DNA of 64,000 bases from Pseudomonas fluorescens (GCF_902497995.1 NZ_CABVII010000002.1:124001-188000); one strand, 5' to 3'; shown: positions 53,214 to 63,970, counted from the stretch's first letter. Numbers and translations are program-made. Notes: a model not told the origin generated them from the letters alone.

Positions 53214-55517
53214 ATGCAAGCAGCCAAGCCGTTATTTGACTATCCAAAATATTGGGCCGAATGTTTCGGGCCAGCGCCATTCCTGCCGATGAGCAGGGAG
53301 GAGATGGATCAGCTTGGCTGGGATTCATGCGACATCATCATTGTTACCGGCGATGCCTACGTCGATCACCCGTCGTTCGGCATGGCGATCATCGGCCGGC
53401 TGCTGGAGTCCCAGGGCTTCCGCGTCGGGATCATTGCCCAGCCAGACTGGCAGTCCAAAGACGACTTCATGAAGCTCGGCGAGCCGAACCTGTTTTTCGG
53501 TGTCGCGGCCGGCAACATGGACTCGATGATCAACCGCTACACCGCCGACAAGAAAATCCGTTCCGATGACGCCTACACCCCCGGTGGCCTGGCGGGCAAG
53601 CGTCCGGACCGCGCAAGCCTGGTGTACAGCCAGCGCTGCAAGGAAGCCTACAAGAACGTGCCGATCGTGCTCGGTGGCATCGAAGCGTCCCTGCGTCGCA
53701 TCGCCCACTACGATTACTGGCAGGACCGGGTGCGCAACTCGATCCTGATCGACGCCTGCGCCGACATCCTGCTTTACGGCAATGCCGAGCGGGCGATCGT
53801 CGAAGTCGCCCAGCGTCTGTCCTACGGTCACAAGATCGAAGACATTACTGATGTGCGCGGCACTGCGTTCATCCGTCGCGATACACCGAAAGACTGGTAC
53901 GAAGTCGATTCCACTCGCATCGACCGTCCGGGCAAGATCGACAAGATCATCAACCCGTACGTGAACACCCAGGACACTCAAGCCTGCGCCATCGAGCAGG
54001 ACAAGGGGCCAGTCGAAGATCCGAGCGAAGCCAAGGTCGTGCAGATTTTGGCCAGCCCGCGGATGACGCGCGACAAGACCGTGATCCGTCTGCCGTCGGT
54101 TGAGAAAGTTCGTGGCGACGCGGTTCTTTATGCTCATGCCAACCGCGTGCTGCACCTGGAAACCAACCCGGGTAACGCCCGTGCGTTGGTGCAGAAGCAT
54201 GGCGAAGTCGACGTCTGGTTCAACCCGCCGCCGATTCCGATGACCACCGAAGAAATGGACTACGTGTTCGGCATGCCCTATGCGCGCATTCCGCACCCGG
54301 CCTACGGCAAGGAAAAGATTCCGGCCTACGACATGATCCGCTTCTCGGTGAACATCATGCGTGGCTGCTTCGGCGGCTGTACCTTCTGCTCGATCACCGA
54401 GCACGAAGGCCGCATCATCCAGAACCGTTCCGAAGAGTCGATCATTCGCGAAATCGAAGAGATCCGCGACAAGGTCCCGGGCTTCACCGGCGTCATTTCC
54501 GACCTCGGTGGCCCGACCGCGAACATGTACCGCATCGCCTGCAAGACCCCGGAAATCGAATCGGCGTGCCGCAAGCCGTCGTGCGTGTTCCCGGGCATTT
54601 GCCCGAACCTGAACACCGATCATTCGTCGCTGATCCAGCTCTATCGCAGCGCCCGTGCCTTGCCGGGTGTGAAGAAGATCCTGATCGCCTCCGGCTTGCG
54701 CTACGACCTTGCGGTCGAGTCGCCGGAATATGTCAAGGAGCTGGTGACCCACCACGTCGGCGGTTACCTGAAGATCGCCCCGGAACACACCGAGGAAGGT
54801 CCGCTCAACCAGATGATGAAACCGGGCATCGGCAGCTATGACAAGTTCAAGCGCATGTTCGAGAAGTATTCCAAGGAAGCCGGGAAAGAGCAGTACCTGA
54901 TTCCGTACTTCATCGCCGCCCACCCGGGCACTACCGACGAAGACATGATGAACCTGGCCCTGTGGCTCAAGGGCAACGGCTTCCGCGCCGATCAGGTGCA
55001 GGCGTTCTACCCGTCGCCGATGGCCACCGCCACTGCGATGTATCACTCGGGCAAGAATCCGCTGCGCAAGGTGACGTACAAGAGCGACGCGGTGACGATC
55101 GTCAAGAGCGAAGAGCAGCGTCGCCTGCACAAGGCCTTCTTGCGCTATCACGACCCGAAAGGCTGGCCGATGCTGCGTGAAGCGCTGACCCGCATGGGCC
55201 GCGCCGACCTGATCGGGCCAGGCAAGAACCAGTTGATCCCGCTGCATCAGCCAGCGACCGACAGCTACCAGAGCGCCCGTCGCAAAAACTCGACGCCGGC
55301 CGGCAGCCACAAGGTCGCCGGTGAGAAGACCACCAAAATCCTGACCCAGCACACCGGGCTGCCTCCGCGTGCCAGTGATGGCGGCAATCCATGGGACAAG
55401 CGTGAACAAGCCAAGGCTGCGGCGTTCGCCCGCAACCAGCAGGCGGCCAAGGAGCGCAAGGATGCGGCCAAGGGCAAGGGCCCCAAGCCTGCGCGCAAGC
55501 CGGTCGTACCGCGCTAA
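53214..55517 (+). CDS. ygiQ: YgiQ family radical SAM protein
   Basis: 767 residues from the ATG at 53214 ([19 protein letters not shown]); the frame is open 73 codons further upstream, but that part crosses the divergent promoter region and is not conserved. The [4Fe-4S]-SAM motif CxxxCxxC is in [13 protein letters not shown] (about residue 383). An N-terminal HTH-like/B12-type region and a C-terminal DUF3362 region ([11 protein letters not shown], then a basic Ala/Lys tail) flank it. The substrate is unknown. It is divergent from the paralogue gene at 52982. Confidence 0.93.
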   Translation: MQAAKPLFDYPKYWAECFGPAPFLPMSREEMDQLGWDSCDIIIVTGDAYVDHPSFGMAIIGRLLESQGFRVGIIAQPDWQSKDDFMKLGEPNLFFGVAAGNMDSMINRYTADKKIRSDDAYTPGGLAGKRPDRASLVYSQRCKEAYKNVPIVLGGIEASLRRIAHYDYWQDRVRNSILIDACADILLYGNAERAIVEVAQRLSYGHKIEDITDVRGTAFIRRDTPKDWYEVDSTRIDRPGKIDKIINPYVNTQDTQACAIEQDKGPVEDPSEAKVVQILASPRMTRDKTVIRLPSVEKVRGDAVLYAHANRVLHLETNPGNARALVQKHGEVDVWFNPPPIPMTTEEMDYVFGMPYARIPHPAYGKEKIPAYDMIRFSVNIMRGCFGGCTFCSITEHEGRIIQNRSEESIIREIEEIRDKVPGFTGVISDLGGPTANMYRIACKTPEIESACRKPSCVFPGICPNLNTDHSSLIQLYRSARALPGVKKILIASGLRYDLAVESPEYVKELVTHHVGGYLKIAPEHTEEGPLNQMMKPGIGSYDKFKRMFEKYSKEAGKEQYLIPYFIAAHPGTTDEDMMNLALWLKGNGFRADQVQAFYPSPMATATAMYHSGKNPLRKVTYKSDAVTIVKSEEQRRLHKAFLRYHDPKGWPMLREALTRMGRADLIGPGKNQLIPLHQPATDSYQSARRKNSTPAGSHKVAGEKTTKILTQHTGLPPRASDGGNPWDKREQAKAAAFARNQQAAKERKDAAKGKGPKPARKPVVPR

Positions 55518-55539
55518 GCCTCGTTTGAGCTGAACAGAG

Positions 55540-55566
55540 CGCCAACCTTCGGGTTGGCGTTTTGCG
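55540..55566 (+). terminator. Terminator after ygiQ
   Basis: CGCCAACC, UUCG-type loop, GGTTGGCG, followed by TTTTGCGTTT. Confidence 0.92.
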
Positions 55567-55624
55567 TTTCCTGGTGAGGCAAATGCGGGCTTCGGGTCCC
55601 AAGGCTGCGTCGCGACCACAGACG

Positions 55625-55718
55625 CCATCGCGGGCAAGCCCGCTCCCACAGTGTTCGAAGTTGTCTGCGCTAGTGTGTTCACAGCGCATCCCTGTGGGAG
55701 TGGGCTTGCCCGCGAAGG
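55625..55718. repeat. REP-type inverted pair
   Basis: TCGCGGGCAAGCCCGCTCCC and its near-inverse GGGAGTGGGCTTGCCCGCGA, about 45 bases apart. It is intermediate between the two REP families of this window. Confidence 0.85.
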
Positions 55719-55914
55719 GGCCGGTACAGCCAATGCAGAATCTGGCTGACTGCCGCGATCGCCACATTTACGTGCAATTCTCCCCAACCAATTTCCCGCA
55801 TCGCCCGATTTTGGTGCTGTACTGCCTCAAGCAAACGGAGAAAGCGCCAGCGCTACGCGATGGCATAAGTTTTGCGCGCTTTCCAATACGCTCAAGGCTC
55901 GCAGGAGGCACGCC

Positions 55915-58900
55915 GTGTCGATTCATGTCGCATTGCACCATGTCACGCATTACCGCTACGACCGCGCCGTCGAGCTCGGACCGCAGATCGTTCGCCTGCG
56001 CCCGGCCGCCCACAGTCGCACGCGAATACTGTCCTACGCGCTGAAGGTCTCGCCTGGGCAACACTTCATCAACTGGCAGCAGGACCCCCAGGGCAACTAC
56101 CTGGCGCGGTTGGTATTTCCGGAGAAAACCGATGAGCTGCGGATCGAAGTCGATCTGCTGGCGGAGATGGCAGTCTTCAATCCGTTCGACTTTTTCCTTG
56201 AGCCCTACGCTGAAAAGATCCCTTTCGCCTACGCGGCGGACGAGCGCAAGGAATTGGCGCCGTACCTGGAAACCTTGCCCCTGACCCCGAAATTCCAGGC
56301 CTATCTGGAAGGCATCGATCGCACGCCGCTGCCCAGCGTGGATTTCCTGGTGGCACTCAATCAGCGCTTGAGTGAAGACATTGGTTACTTGATTCGCATG
56401 GAGCCGGGCGTGCAGACCCCGGAACACACCCTCGAACAGGCCTCCGGTTCCTGCCGCGATTCGGCATGGCTGCTGGTGCAACTGCTGCGCAACCTTGGCC
56501 TGGCGGCGCGTTTCGTCTCCGGCTACCTGATCCAGCTCACCGCTGACGTTAAAAGCCTCGACGGCCCGTCGGGCACTGACGTGGACTTCACCGACCTGCA
56601 TGCCTGGTGCGAGGTCTATCTGCCCGGTGCGGGCTGGATCGGCCTGGACGCGACCTCCGGGCTGTTCGCCGGCGAAGGACACATTCCGTTGGCCTGTAGC
56701 CCCGATCCGGGCTCCGCGGCACCGATCAGTGGCCTGGTGGAGCCGTGCGAGTGCGAATTCACCCACGAAATGTCCGTGGAGCGGATCTGGGAAGCGCCGC
56801 GGGTGACAAAGCCTTACACCGAAGATCAATGGCTGGCGATCCAGGCGCTGGGGCGGCAGATCGATGCCGACCTGCTGGAAGGCGACGTACGCCTGACCAT
56901 GGGCGGTGAGCCGACCTTTGTTTCCATCGATGACCCCGACGGCGCCGAGTGGAACACCGCCGCGCTCGGGCCGGACAAGCGTCGGTTGTCCGCCGAACTG
57001 TTCCAGCGCATGCGCAAGCACTACGCACCCCAAGGCCTGGTGCACTTCGGTCAGGGTAAATGGTATCCCGGCGAACAATTGCCACGCTGGTCGCTGAACT
57101 GCTACTGGCGCCGCGATGGCGTGCCGATCTGGCACAACAGCGCCTTGATCGCTGATGAGCAGGAAGACTACGGTGCCCATGGTGAGTTGGCCGGGCGTTT
57201 TCTGGCGAGTGTCGCCGAGCGCCTGAAAATTGCGACACGCTTTGTGTTTCCGGCCTACGAAGACAATTTCTATTACCTCTGGCGCGAGGGGGCTTTGCCG
57301 CAGAACGTCAGTGCCGAAGACTCACGCCTGGAGGAACCCCTGGAACGTGCGCGGCTGCGCAAAGTCTTCAGCCAAGGGCTGGACAAGATCATTGGCCAGG
57401 TCCTGCCTCTGGCGCGCACGGCCAAGGGCGATCAATGGCAGAGCGGGCGCTGGTATCTGCGCGACGAACACTGCCGACTGGTGCCGGGGGATTCGCCGTT
57501 GGGCTATCGCTTGCCACTCGGCTCGCAGCCTTGGGTGAAAGCGGCAGAATATCCGTTCATCCATCCCAAGGATCCGAACCAGGATTTCCCGCCATTGCCT
57601 GAAACCGCGCAGCTTCAAAGCCATGGCGGCCCTGCCGTTGCCGACGAGCGCGTGCCCGGGATCGATGAGTCTGCCGACTGGCTGACCCGTACGGCGTTTT
57701 GCGCCGAGGCGAGGGAAGGCCGGCTGTACTTGTTCATGCCACCGCTGGAGCGGGTCGAGGATTACCTGGAACTGGTCAGCGCCATCGAAGCCACGGCTGA
57801 AGAATTGCAATGCCCGGTGTTGCTGGAGGGCTATGAGCCACCGAGCGATCCGCGCCTGAGCAACTTCCGGATTACACCGGACCCAGGCGTGATCGAGGTC
57901 AACGTGCAGCCGTCCGCCACCTGGGATGAGCTGGTGGAACGCACCGAATTTCTTTACGAAGAGGCGCGCGAGACGCGACTGACCACCGAGAAATTCATGA
58001 TCGATGGCCGGCACACCGGCACCGGTGGCGGTAACCATTTCGTATTGGGTGGCGCGACCCCGGCTGACTCTCCATTTCTGCGCCGTCCCGATCTGTTGCG
58101 CAGCCTGATCAGCTACTGGCATAACCATCCGTCTTTGTCGTACCTGTTTTCCGGACTGTTCATCGGGCCGACGTCCCAGGCACCACGTATTGATGAGGCG
58201 CGCAACGATGCGTTGTACGAGCTGGAAATCGCCTTTGCACAAATGCCCGAACCAGGCGAGGAGTGTGCGCCGTGGCTGGTGGATCGGCTGCTGCGCAACC
58301 TGCTGATCGATGTCACCGGCAATACGCACCGCGCCGAGTTCTGTATCGACAAGCTTTATTCGCCGGACGGCGCCACGGGTCGCCTTGGATTGCTCGAGTT
58401 GCGGGCGTTCGAAATGCCGCCCCATGCGCGCATGAGCCTGGCACAGCAGTTGCTGCTGCGGGCGCTGGTCGCACGGTTCTGGCGCGAGCCTTATGCGCCG
58501 CCGAAGCTGGTGCGCTGGGGCACCGAGCTGCATGACCGATTTCTGTTGCCGCATTTCATCGAGCAGGATTTCGCCGACGTCATCATCGACCTCAATGCCG
58601 CCGGTTATCCCGTACGAGCCGAGTGGTTTGCGGCTCATCTGGAGTTCCGTTTTCCCAAGGTCGGCGATTACGCGGTCAGCGGTATCGAACTGGAAGTACG
58701 CCAGGCGCTTGAACCCTGGCATGTGCTGGGGGAAGAGGGCGCGGTCGGCGGCACGGTGCGCTACGTGGATTCGTCCCTGGAGCGTTTGCAGGTCAAGCTC
58801 ACGGGCTTGCCGCCCCAGCGTTATCTGCTGACCTGTAATGGTATTACAGTGCCATTGCAGCCTACCGGTCGGGTTGGCGAATTTGTGGCGGGCGTACGTT

Positions 58901-59190
58901 TCCGTGCCTGGCAACCGGCCAACTGCCTGCATCCCACTATCCCGGTGCATGCGCCGCTGGTGTTCGACCTGCTCGACACCTGGATGCAACGCTCGCTGGG
59001 CGGCTGTCAGTACCACGTCGCCCATCCGGGCGGACGCAACTACGACAGCCTGCCGGTGAATGCCAACGAGGCCGAGAGCCGGCGGATGGCGCGTTTCTTC
59101 CGCATCGGGCACAGCCCGGGAAAACTGCCTGTACCGACTATGGAAATTAACGACGAACTCCCGATGACGCTCGATTTGCGACGTTTCTAA
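55915..59190 (+). CDS. Transglutaminase-DUF2126 fusion protein
   Basis: 1091 residues; GTG start with AGGAGG seven bases upstream (MSIHVALHHVTHYRYDRAVE). N-terminal bacterial transglutaminase-like domain: Cys180 in SGSCRDSAWLL, His229 in DLHAWCEVY, Asp245 in GLDATSGL form an intact papain-like triad. From about 290 onward is the long DUF2126 region (DLLEGDVRLTMGGEPTFVS, FMIDGRHTGTGGGNHFVLGG), which has a glutamine-synthetase/ATP-dependent amidoligase look in published predictions. No signal peptide, so it is cytoplasmic. It is first in a three-gene operon with an ATP-grasp and a second transglutaminase, which suggests peptide-bond formation and cleavage on an unknown substrate. Confidence 0.88.
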   Translation: MSIHVALHHVTHYRYDRAVELGPQIVRLRPAAHSRTRILSYALKVSPGQHFINWQQDPQGNYLARLVFPEKTDELRIEVDLLAEMAVFNPFDFFLEPYAEKIPFAYAADERKELAPYLETLPLTPKFQAYLEGIDRTPLPSVDFLVALNQRLSEDIGYLIRMEPGVQTPEHTLEQASGSCRDSAWLLVQLLRNLGLAARFVSGYLIQLTADVKSLDGPSGTDVDFTDLHAWCEVYLPGAGWIGLDATSGLFAGEGHIPLACSPDPGSAAPISGLVEPCECEFTHEMSVERIWEAPRVTKPYTEDQWLAIQALGRQIDADLLEGDVRLTMGGEPTFVSIDDPDGAEWNTAALGPDKRRLSAELFQRMRKHYAPQGLVHFGQGKWYPGEQLPRWSLNCYWRRDGVPIWHNSALIADEQEDYGAHGELAGRFLASVAERLKIATRFVFPAYEDNFYYLWREGALPQNVSAEDSRLEEPLERARLRKVFSQGLDKIIGQVLPLARTAKGDQWQSGRWYLRDEHCRLVPGDSPLGYRLPLGSQPWVKAAEYPFIHPKDPNQDFPPLPETAQLQSHGGPAVADERVPGIDESADWLTRTAFCAEAREGRLYLFMPPLERVEDYLELVSAIEATAEELQCPVLLEGYEPPSDPRLSNFRITPDPGVIEVNVQPSATWDELVERTEFLYEEARETRLTTEKFMIDGRHTGTGGGNHFVLGGATPADSPFLRRPDLLRSLISYWHNHPSLSYLFSGLFIGPTSQAPRIDEARNDALYELEIAFAQMPEPGEECAPWLVDRLLRNLLIDVTGNTHRAEFCIDKLYSPDGATGRLGLLELRAFEMPPHARMSLAQQLLLRALVARFWREPYAPPKLVRWGTELHDRFLLPHFIEQDFADVIIDLNAAGYPVRAEWFAAHLEFRFPKVGDYAVSGIELEVRQALEPWHVLGEEGAVGGTVRYVDSSLERLQVKLTGLPPQRYLLTCNGITVPLQPTGRVGEFVAGVRFRAWQPANCLHPTIPVHAPLVFDLLDTWMQRSLGGCQYHVAHPGGRNYDSLPVNANEAESRRMARFFRIGHSPGKLPVPTMEINDELPMTLDLRRF

Positions 59191-59278
59191 ACCGTACGCG
59201 ACGCTCGGATTTCTCGTATATCCGGGCGTCATGAGCCTGCGTTAGTCTGACCGTTCCTTGCTGTCTGCCGAGCTTTCC

Positions 59279-61771
59279 ATGCCTGATCTGCTTGACCGCT
59301 ACCCGCTGACGGCGGGCACCTATCACGAACTGCTAGACGACAGTGGAGCCGTGCGCCCGCACTGGCAGCGGCTGTTCGACCAATTGCAACGCAGCACGCC
59401 AGCGCAGTTGGTGCAGCGTCAGGCGCTGCTGAGCCGGCAGATCCAGGAAAACGGCGTGACCTATAACGTCTACGCCGACCCGAAGGGGGCTGACCGGCCG
59501 TGGGAGCTGGACCTGCTGCCCCATGTCATTGCGGCTGATGAGTGGGAGCAGTTGTCGGCGGGCATCGCCCAACGGGCTCGATTGCTCAATGCGGTGCTGG
59601 CGGACCTGTACGGTCCGCAGCGATTGATCGCCGAGGGCCTGTTGCCCGCGGAACTGGTATTCGGCCATAACAACTTCCTCTGGCCCTGTCAGGGCATCTC
59701 GCCACCCGATGGGGCCTTTCTGCATCTGTACGCGGTGGATCTGGCGCGTACCCCCGATGGTCGCTGGTGGGTGACCGCGGATCGGACCCAGGCGCCGTCC
59801 GGGGCCGGTTATGCCCTGGAAAACCGCACCATCGTGTCCCGGGCCTTTCCCGAGTTGTACCGTGACTTGAAGGTGCAGCATCTGGCCGGTTTCTTCCGCA
59901 CGCTTCAGGAAACCCTGGCCCGTCAGGCGCCGAGCGACGATGAAGCACCGTTGGTGGTGTTGCTGACGCCGGGACGATTCAACGAAAGCTACTTCGAGCA
60001 CCTGTATCTGGCGCGCCAGCTGGGTTATCCACTGGTGGAGGGCGGGGACCTCACAGTGCGAGATGCCACGGTCTACCTGAAAACCTTGAGCGGCCTGCGC
60101 CGGGTCCACGCGATCATGCGGCGACTCGACGATGACTTCTGCGATCCGCTGGAGTTGCGTACCGACTCGGCGCTCGGCGTGCCAGGACTGCTCGAAGCGG
60201 TACGACAAGGGCGAGTGCTGGTGGCCAACGCCCTCGGCAGTGGCGTGCTGGAGTCACCGGGACTGCTGGGCTTCTTGCCAAAAATCAATCAATTCCTGTT
60301 TGGCGAGGCACTGATCCTGCCCTCCATCGCCACCTGGTGGTGCGGTGAAGCGCCAGTGCTGGCCCAGGCCCTGGAAAAATTGCCGGAATTGCTGATCAAA
60401 CCGGCATTTCCTTCCCAGAGCTTTTCACCTGTATTTGGCCGTGACTTGAGTGAAAAACAGCGCCAGGACCTTGCCGAGCGCATGCAGGCACGGCCTTATG
60501 CCTATGTAGCGCAAGAACTGGCTCAGCTTTCTCAAGCCCCGGTCTGGCAGGCCGAGGACGGACAGCTGCAACCGCGGGCCATTGGCATGCGTGTCTATGC
60601 AGTGGCCAGCCGCAATGGTTATCGGGTGCTGCCCGGTGGCCTGACCCGGGTGGCCGCCGAAGCCGACGCCGAAGTGGTGTCGATGCAACGCGGCGGTGCG
60701 AGCAAGGACACTTGGGTGTTGGGGGATCGCCCACCCAGCGGCGAACAATGGAAAACCCGACGCAACATTGGCGTGCGCGATCTGGTGCGGCGCGATCCGT
60801 ACTTGCCGTCGCGGGTGGTGGAAAACCTGTTTTGGTTCGGCCGTTACTGCGAGCGCTGCGATGACAGCGCCCGGTTGCTGCGGATCATGCTGGCGCGCTA
60901 TGTCGACGGTGACGATCCGCAGGCCTTGCAGGCGGCCGTCGATCTCGGCGAGCGCCTGAATCTGTTGCCGGATGAAGGCGAGTTGCCGGAGCGCTTGTTG
61001 GCCGCGCTGCTCGGCGATGACTGGCCGTTCAGCCTGCGCTCCAACCTGCAGCGTTTGCAGTGGGCGGCCTCGCAAGTGCGCGGTAAGCTCTCGCGGGAAA
61101 ACTGGCAGGCTTTGGTCGAACTGCAGCGCGAAGCCGTGGAGCTGGAAACCGATGAAGCGGATTTCGGCCAATTGCTGGATTTTCTCAATCGTCTGGTGAT
61201 GTCCCTGGCGGCGTTGTCCGGTTTCGCCCTGGACGACATGACCCGGGACGAAGGCTGGCGCTTCCTGATGATCGGCCGGCGAATCGAGCGACTGCAATTT
61301 CTCAGCGCCAGCCTTGCGGCGTTCCTGCGCGGTGCCGGTGCCGGTGCCTTTGACCAGGCCGGGCTGGAGTGGTTGCTGGAACTGGGCAACAGCAGCATCA
61401 CCTACCGTTCGCGATACCTGGCGATAGCACAATTGATCCCGGTGCTTGACCTGTTACTGTTGGATGAGCAGAACCCTCATGCGGTGCTGTTCCAGTTGAA
61501 ACTGGTGACCCGCACGCTCAAACATTTGAACGATGACTTTGGCGTGCCACGCGAAGCATGCCTGCCGCTGTTGGTGGAGCGACTGGCGCGTTTCGATCTT
61601 GGCTGTCTGGAAAATCCGCTGTTCGGTGAAACCAGCGTTCGTGCTGCTATCGACGGCCTGGCCGATTTGCTGCAAGAGATCGCCGATGCCAGCGGACAGG
61701 TTTCTGATCGCCTGGCATTGCGCCATTTTGCCCATGTCGATGATGTCAGCCAGCGCACGGTGTCCGTCTGA
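59279..61771 (+). CDS. Circularly permuted ATP-grasp / alpha-E fusion protein
   Basis: 830 residues from ATG 59279 (MPDLLDRYPLTAGTYHELLD). Residues about 1-480 match the circularly permuted ATP-grasp family (DUF404/DUF407: NFLWPCQGISPPDG, LLTPGRFNESYFEHLYLARQLGYPLVEGGDL, FLPKINQFLFGEALILPSIATWWCGE). Residues about 500-820 form the alpha-E helical domain (LPSRVVENLFWFGRYCERCDDSARLLR). These proteins are predicted to make an amide bond, but no substrate is known. The stop overlaps the next start (TGATG). Confidence 0.88.
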   Translation: MPDLLDRYPLTAGTYHELLDDSGAVRPHWQRLFDQLQRSTPAQLVQRQALLSRQIQENGVTYNVYADPKGADRPWELDLLPHVIAADEWEQLSAGIAQRARLLNAVLADLYGPQRLIAEGLLPAELVFGHNNFLWPCQGISPPDGAFLHLYAVDLARTPDGRWWVTADRTQAPSGAGYALENRTIVSRAFPELYRDLKVQHLAGFFRTLQETLARQAPSDDEAPLVVLLTPGRFNESYFEHLYLARQLGYPLVEGGDLTVRDATVYLKTLSGLRRVHAIMRRLDDDFCDPLELRTDSALGVPGLLEAVRQGRVLVANALGSGVLESPGLLGFLPKINQFLFGEALILPSIATWWCGEAPVLAQALEKLPELLIKPAFPSQSFSPVFGRDLSEKQRQDLAERMQARPYAYVAQELAQLSQAPVWQAEDGQLQPRAIGMRVYAVASRNGYRVLPGGLTRVAAEADAEVVSMQRGGASKDTWVLGDRPPSGEQWKTRRNIGVRDLVRRDPYLPSRVVENLFWFGRYCERCDDSARLLRIMLARYVDGDDPQALQAAVDLGERLNLLPDEGELPERLLAALLGDDWPFSLRSNLQRLQWAASQVRGKLSRENWQALVELQREAVELETDEADFGQLLDFLNRLVMSLAALSGFALDDMTRDEGWRFLMIGRRIERLQFLSASLAAFLRGAGAGAFDQAGLEWLLELGNSSITYRSRYLAIAQLIPVLDLLLLDEQNPHAVLFQLKLVTRTLKHLNDDFGVPREACLPLLVERLARFDLGCLENPLFGETSVRAAIDGLADLLQEIADASGQVSDRLALRHFAHVDDVSQRTVSV

Positions 61772-62661
61772 TGAGCGCCCATTACCAGATTCTCCATGAC
61801 ACCCATTACCGCTACGACAGTCCGGTGTCCCTTGCCCAGCAACTGGCACACCTGTGGCCGCGGCCCTGTGCCTGGCAGCACTGCACCGATCAGCAGTTGC
61901 AGATCAGTCCGGACCCGACTTCGCGCCGGGACGAACTGGATGTATTCGGCAATCCACTGACCCGGCTGGCTTTCGAGCGGCCCCACGATGAATTGCTGGT
62001 CAATGCCCGGCTCACCGTTGAAGTGCTGGTCCGGCCAACGCTGGACTTCAATCAATCCCCGTCGTGGGAAGATACCTGCAACGCGCTGACCTACAGCAGC
62101 CAGCCGTTATCACCTGAATTGCTGGAGGGGTGCCGTTATCGGTTTGAATCGCCCTATGTGCATCTGAAGCGCAACTTTGTCGAGTTTTCGCAAAGTTGTT
62201 TTCCCCAGGGCCGGCCATTGCTGCTGGGTGTTCAGGCACTGATGGAAAAAATCTTCAGCGAATTCACCTTCGACGCCGAAGCCACCCAAGTGGCGACGCC
62301 GCTGGTGGAAGTGCTGGAGCGCCGGCGCGGGGTTTGCCAGGACTTCGCCCACCTGATGCTTGCTTGCGTGCGCTCCCGTGGGTTGGCCGCGCGGTATGTC
62401 AGTGGCTACCTGCTGACCCAGCCACCACCGGGTCAGCCTCGACTGATTGGCGCCGATGCGTCACACGCCTGGGTCTCGGTGTTTTGCCCGGTGCTGGGCT
62501 GGGTCGATTTCGATCCGACCAATAACGTGCAGCCGGCGCTGGAGCACATCACCCTGGCCTGGGGCCGGGATTTCTCCGATGTCTCGCCGTTGCGCGGGGT
62601 GATTCTGGGGGGCGGCAACCATGACCCTGAGGTTCGCGTCACCGTGATGCCACTGGAATAA
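61771..62661 (+). CDS. Transglutaminase-like cysteine peptidase family protein
   Basis: 296 residues starting MSAHYQILHDTHYRYDSPVS, the N-terminal beta domain of the bacterial transglutaminase family, then the catalytic domain with Cys189 (RRGVCQDFAHLMLACVR), His232 (DASHAWVSVF) and Asp248 (WVDFDPTNN). The triad is intact. The one-base overlap with the ATP-grasp gene means coupled translation. Confidence 0.92.
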   Translation: MSAHYQILHDTHYRYDSPVSLAQQLAHLWPRPCAWQHCTDQQLQISPDPTSRRDELDVFGNPLTRLAFERPHDELLVNARLTVEVLVRPTLDFNQSPSWEDTCNALTYSSQPLSPELLEGCRYRFESPYVHLKRNFVEFSQSCFPQGRPLLLGVQALMEKIFSEFTFDAEATQVATPLVEVLERRRGVCQDFAHLMLACVRSRGLAARYVSGYLLTQPPPGQPRLIGADASHAWVSVFCPVLGWVDFDPTNNVQPALEHITLAWGRDFSDVSPLRGVILGGGNHDPEVRVTVMPLE

Positions 62662-62670
62662 CAAAGATCC

Positions 62671-62764
62671 CAATGTGGGAGCGGGCTTGCTCGCGAAAGC
62701 GGTCTGTCAGTCACATAGATGTTGGATGTGCCGCCGCCTTCGCGAGCAAGCCCGCTCCCACAAT
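62671..62764. repeat. REP-type inverted pair (GTGGGAGCGGGCTTGCTC family)
   Basis: CAATGTGGGAGCGGGCTTGC and its inverse about 40 bases later, right after the transglutaminase stop. Confidence 0.9.
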
Positions 62765-62885
62765 TGATGTGTAGTGCTTTCTGGATAGGGGATATTTCAG
62801 ATTGGCCTGTGAGGGTCAGCAGCGGCGCTGCTGACCCTGGACACAGATCCGGTGGGCCTGATCGGATCATCGGGCCCTGAGGGTC

Positions 62886-63074
62886 TCAGGCGTCGGGCGC
62901 CTGATCTTTCGGTGCTTCAGTTTCGTCTGTAGCCACTTCGCCTTCGGCATCCTTGTTCAGTGCTGCTGCTTCTTCTTCAGCGGTAGCTTTCTTGCGCTGA
63001 AGCTTTTCCTCTTTCTTCTGCTCCTTGGCCAAGTCTCTCTGACGTTTGGCGAACGAATAATTGGGTTTAGCCAT
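62886..63074 (-). CDS. Small highly charged conserved protein
   Basis: 62 residues from MAKPNYSFAKRQRDLAKEQKKEEKLQRK. A Lys/Glu/Gln-rich coiled-coil-like N-terminal half and an acidic Asp/Glu/Ala tail, with no known motif. A conserved small ORF at this position between the transglutaminase operon and the LOG gene occurs in Pseudomonas (PA4924 as I recall). Upstream in-frame codons to 63167 are not conserved-looking and cross into the LOG gene end. Confidence 0.7.
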   Translation of the reverse strand: MAKPNYSFAKRQRDLAKEQKKEEKLQRKKATAEEEAAALNKDAEGEVATDETEAPKDQAPDA

Positions 63075-63142
63075 GGGCGATCCTCTGGGGTCGAAGGTGA
63101 GGTTGAGCGGCGCGTATTCTGCCTTGTATCGATGCCGAGCCG

Positions 63143-63730
63143 TTAGCTGGGTTTTTGCTCTGTCCACTTTGGCACTATTGTCGGCTGCCAGGCATCCAGG
63201 GCATCGAGCAGGGTTTGCGGCGACTCGCTCACTTGCAGCATGTCACGGTGCGCCTCGCGAACGAAGCCTTCGCCGACGATATGATCAAGAAAACCGGTCA
63301 ATTTGCTGTAGAAACCGTTCACTTCCAGCAGCCCCAGCGGTTTGCCGTGGTAACCGAGCTGACCCCAGGTCCAGACTTCGAACAGTTCCTCCAGCGTGCC
63401 CAGGCCACCGGGCAGTGCGATAAAGGCGTCGCTGAGCTCGGCCATCCGCGCCTTGCGCGCATGCATGCCATCGACCACTTCCAGGCGGGTCAGGCCGCTG
63501 TGGCCGATTTCCTTGTCCTTGAGGCTTTGGGGGATGATCCCGATCACTTCACCACCGGCCGCCAGCGCAGCATCGGCGACGATTCCCATCAGCCCGACGG
63601 CGCCACCGCCATAGACCAGGGTCAGCTTGCGCTCGGCCAATGCCCGCCCGAGGGCGACAGCCGCTTCACGATAAGCCGGATTGGTGCCGGTACTGGCACC
63701 GCAAAATACACAAACGGACGCTAAAGACAT
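63143..63730 (-). CDS. LOG family (TIGR00730) Rossmann-fold protein
   Basis: 195 residues ([20 protein letters not shown]...). The LOG motif [22 protein letters not shown] and the GGGAVGLMG loop are complete; conserved Arg and Glu residues of nucleotide 5'-monophosphate phosphoribohydrolases are present. Plant homologues activate cytokinins, while many bacterial members cleave AMP-like nucleotides. It is downstream of nothing on its own strand in the window and is probably monocistronic. Confidence 0.93.
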   Translation of the reverse strand: MSLASVCVFCGASTGTNPAYREAAVALGRALAERKLTLVYGGGAVGLMGIVADAALAAGGEVIGIIPQSLKDKEIGHSGLTRLEVVDGMHARKARMAELSDAFIALPGGLGTLEELFEVWTWGQLGYHGKPLGLLEVNGFYSKLTGFLDHIVGEGFVREAHRDMLQVSESPQTLLDALDAWQPTIVPKWTEQKPS

Positions 63731-63788
63731 GCCTTACTCCATGGTCAGATGACCACAGATTAAAGGCAGGCAAGCGGCAGTCCAAGGT

Positions 63789-63878
63789 CTAAACTTCGCG
63801 CGTGGGTGATTCGCAGGTGCCGCTGGCGCCACAGGCATAAGCGGCGAGCAAACTGCACAACAGGCTATTGAGAGACAT
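63789..63878 (-). CDS. Possible 29-residue small protein
   Basis: ATG at 63878 with a GGAG eight bases upstream opens MSLNSLLCSLLAAYACGASG, ending after CESPTREV. The N-terminal half is hydrophobic with three cysteines in total. It is upstream of the LOG gene on the same strand (58 bases). It is too short to assign, and the evidence is only the ribosome-binding site and composition. Confidence 0.4.
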   Translation of the reverse strand: MSLNSLLCSLLAAYACGASGTCESPTREV

Positions 63879-63970
63879 GACGGACGCTCCAGAGTGAGGA
63901 CGACCTGATGATAGGGCCGGACCAGACGTCTGGCTGGTAGATTGTCTCGATAGGTGTCATAGCCCGAAAG

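Larger units (their letters stand above)
55518..55914. other. ygiQ-transglutaminase gap
   Basis: It contains the ygiQ terminator and a REP pair. The rest (about 55725-55900) has no recognised feature apart from a good AGGAGG site just before the next start. Confidence 0.5.
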
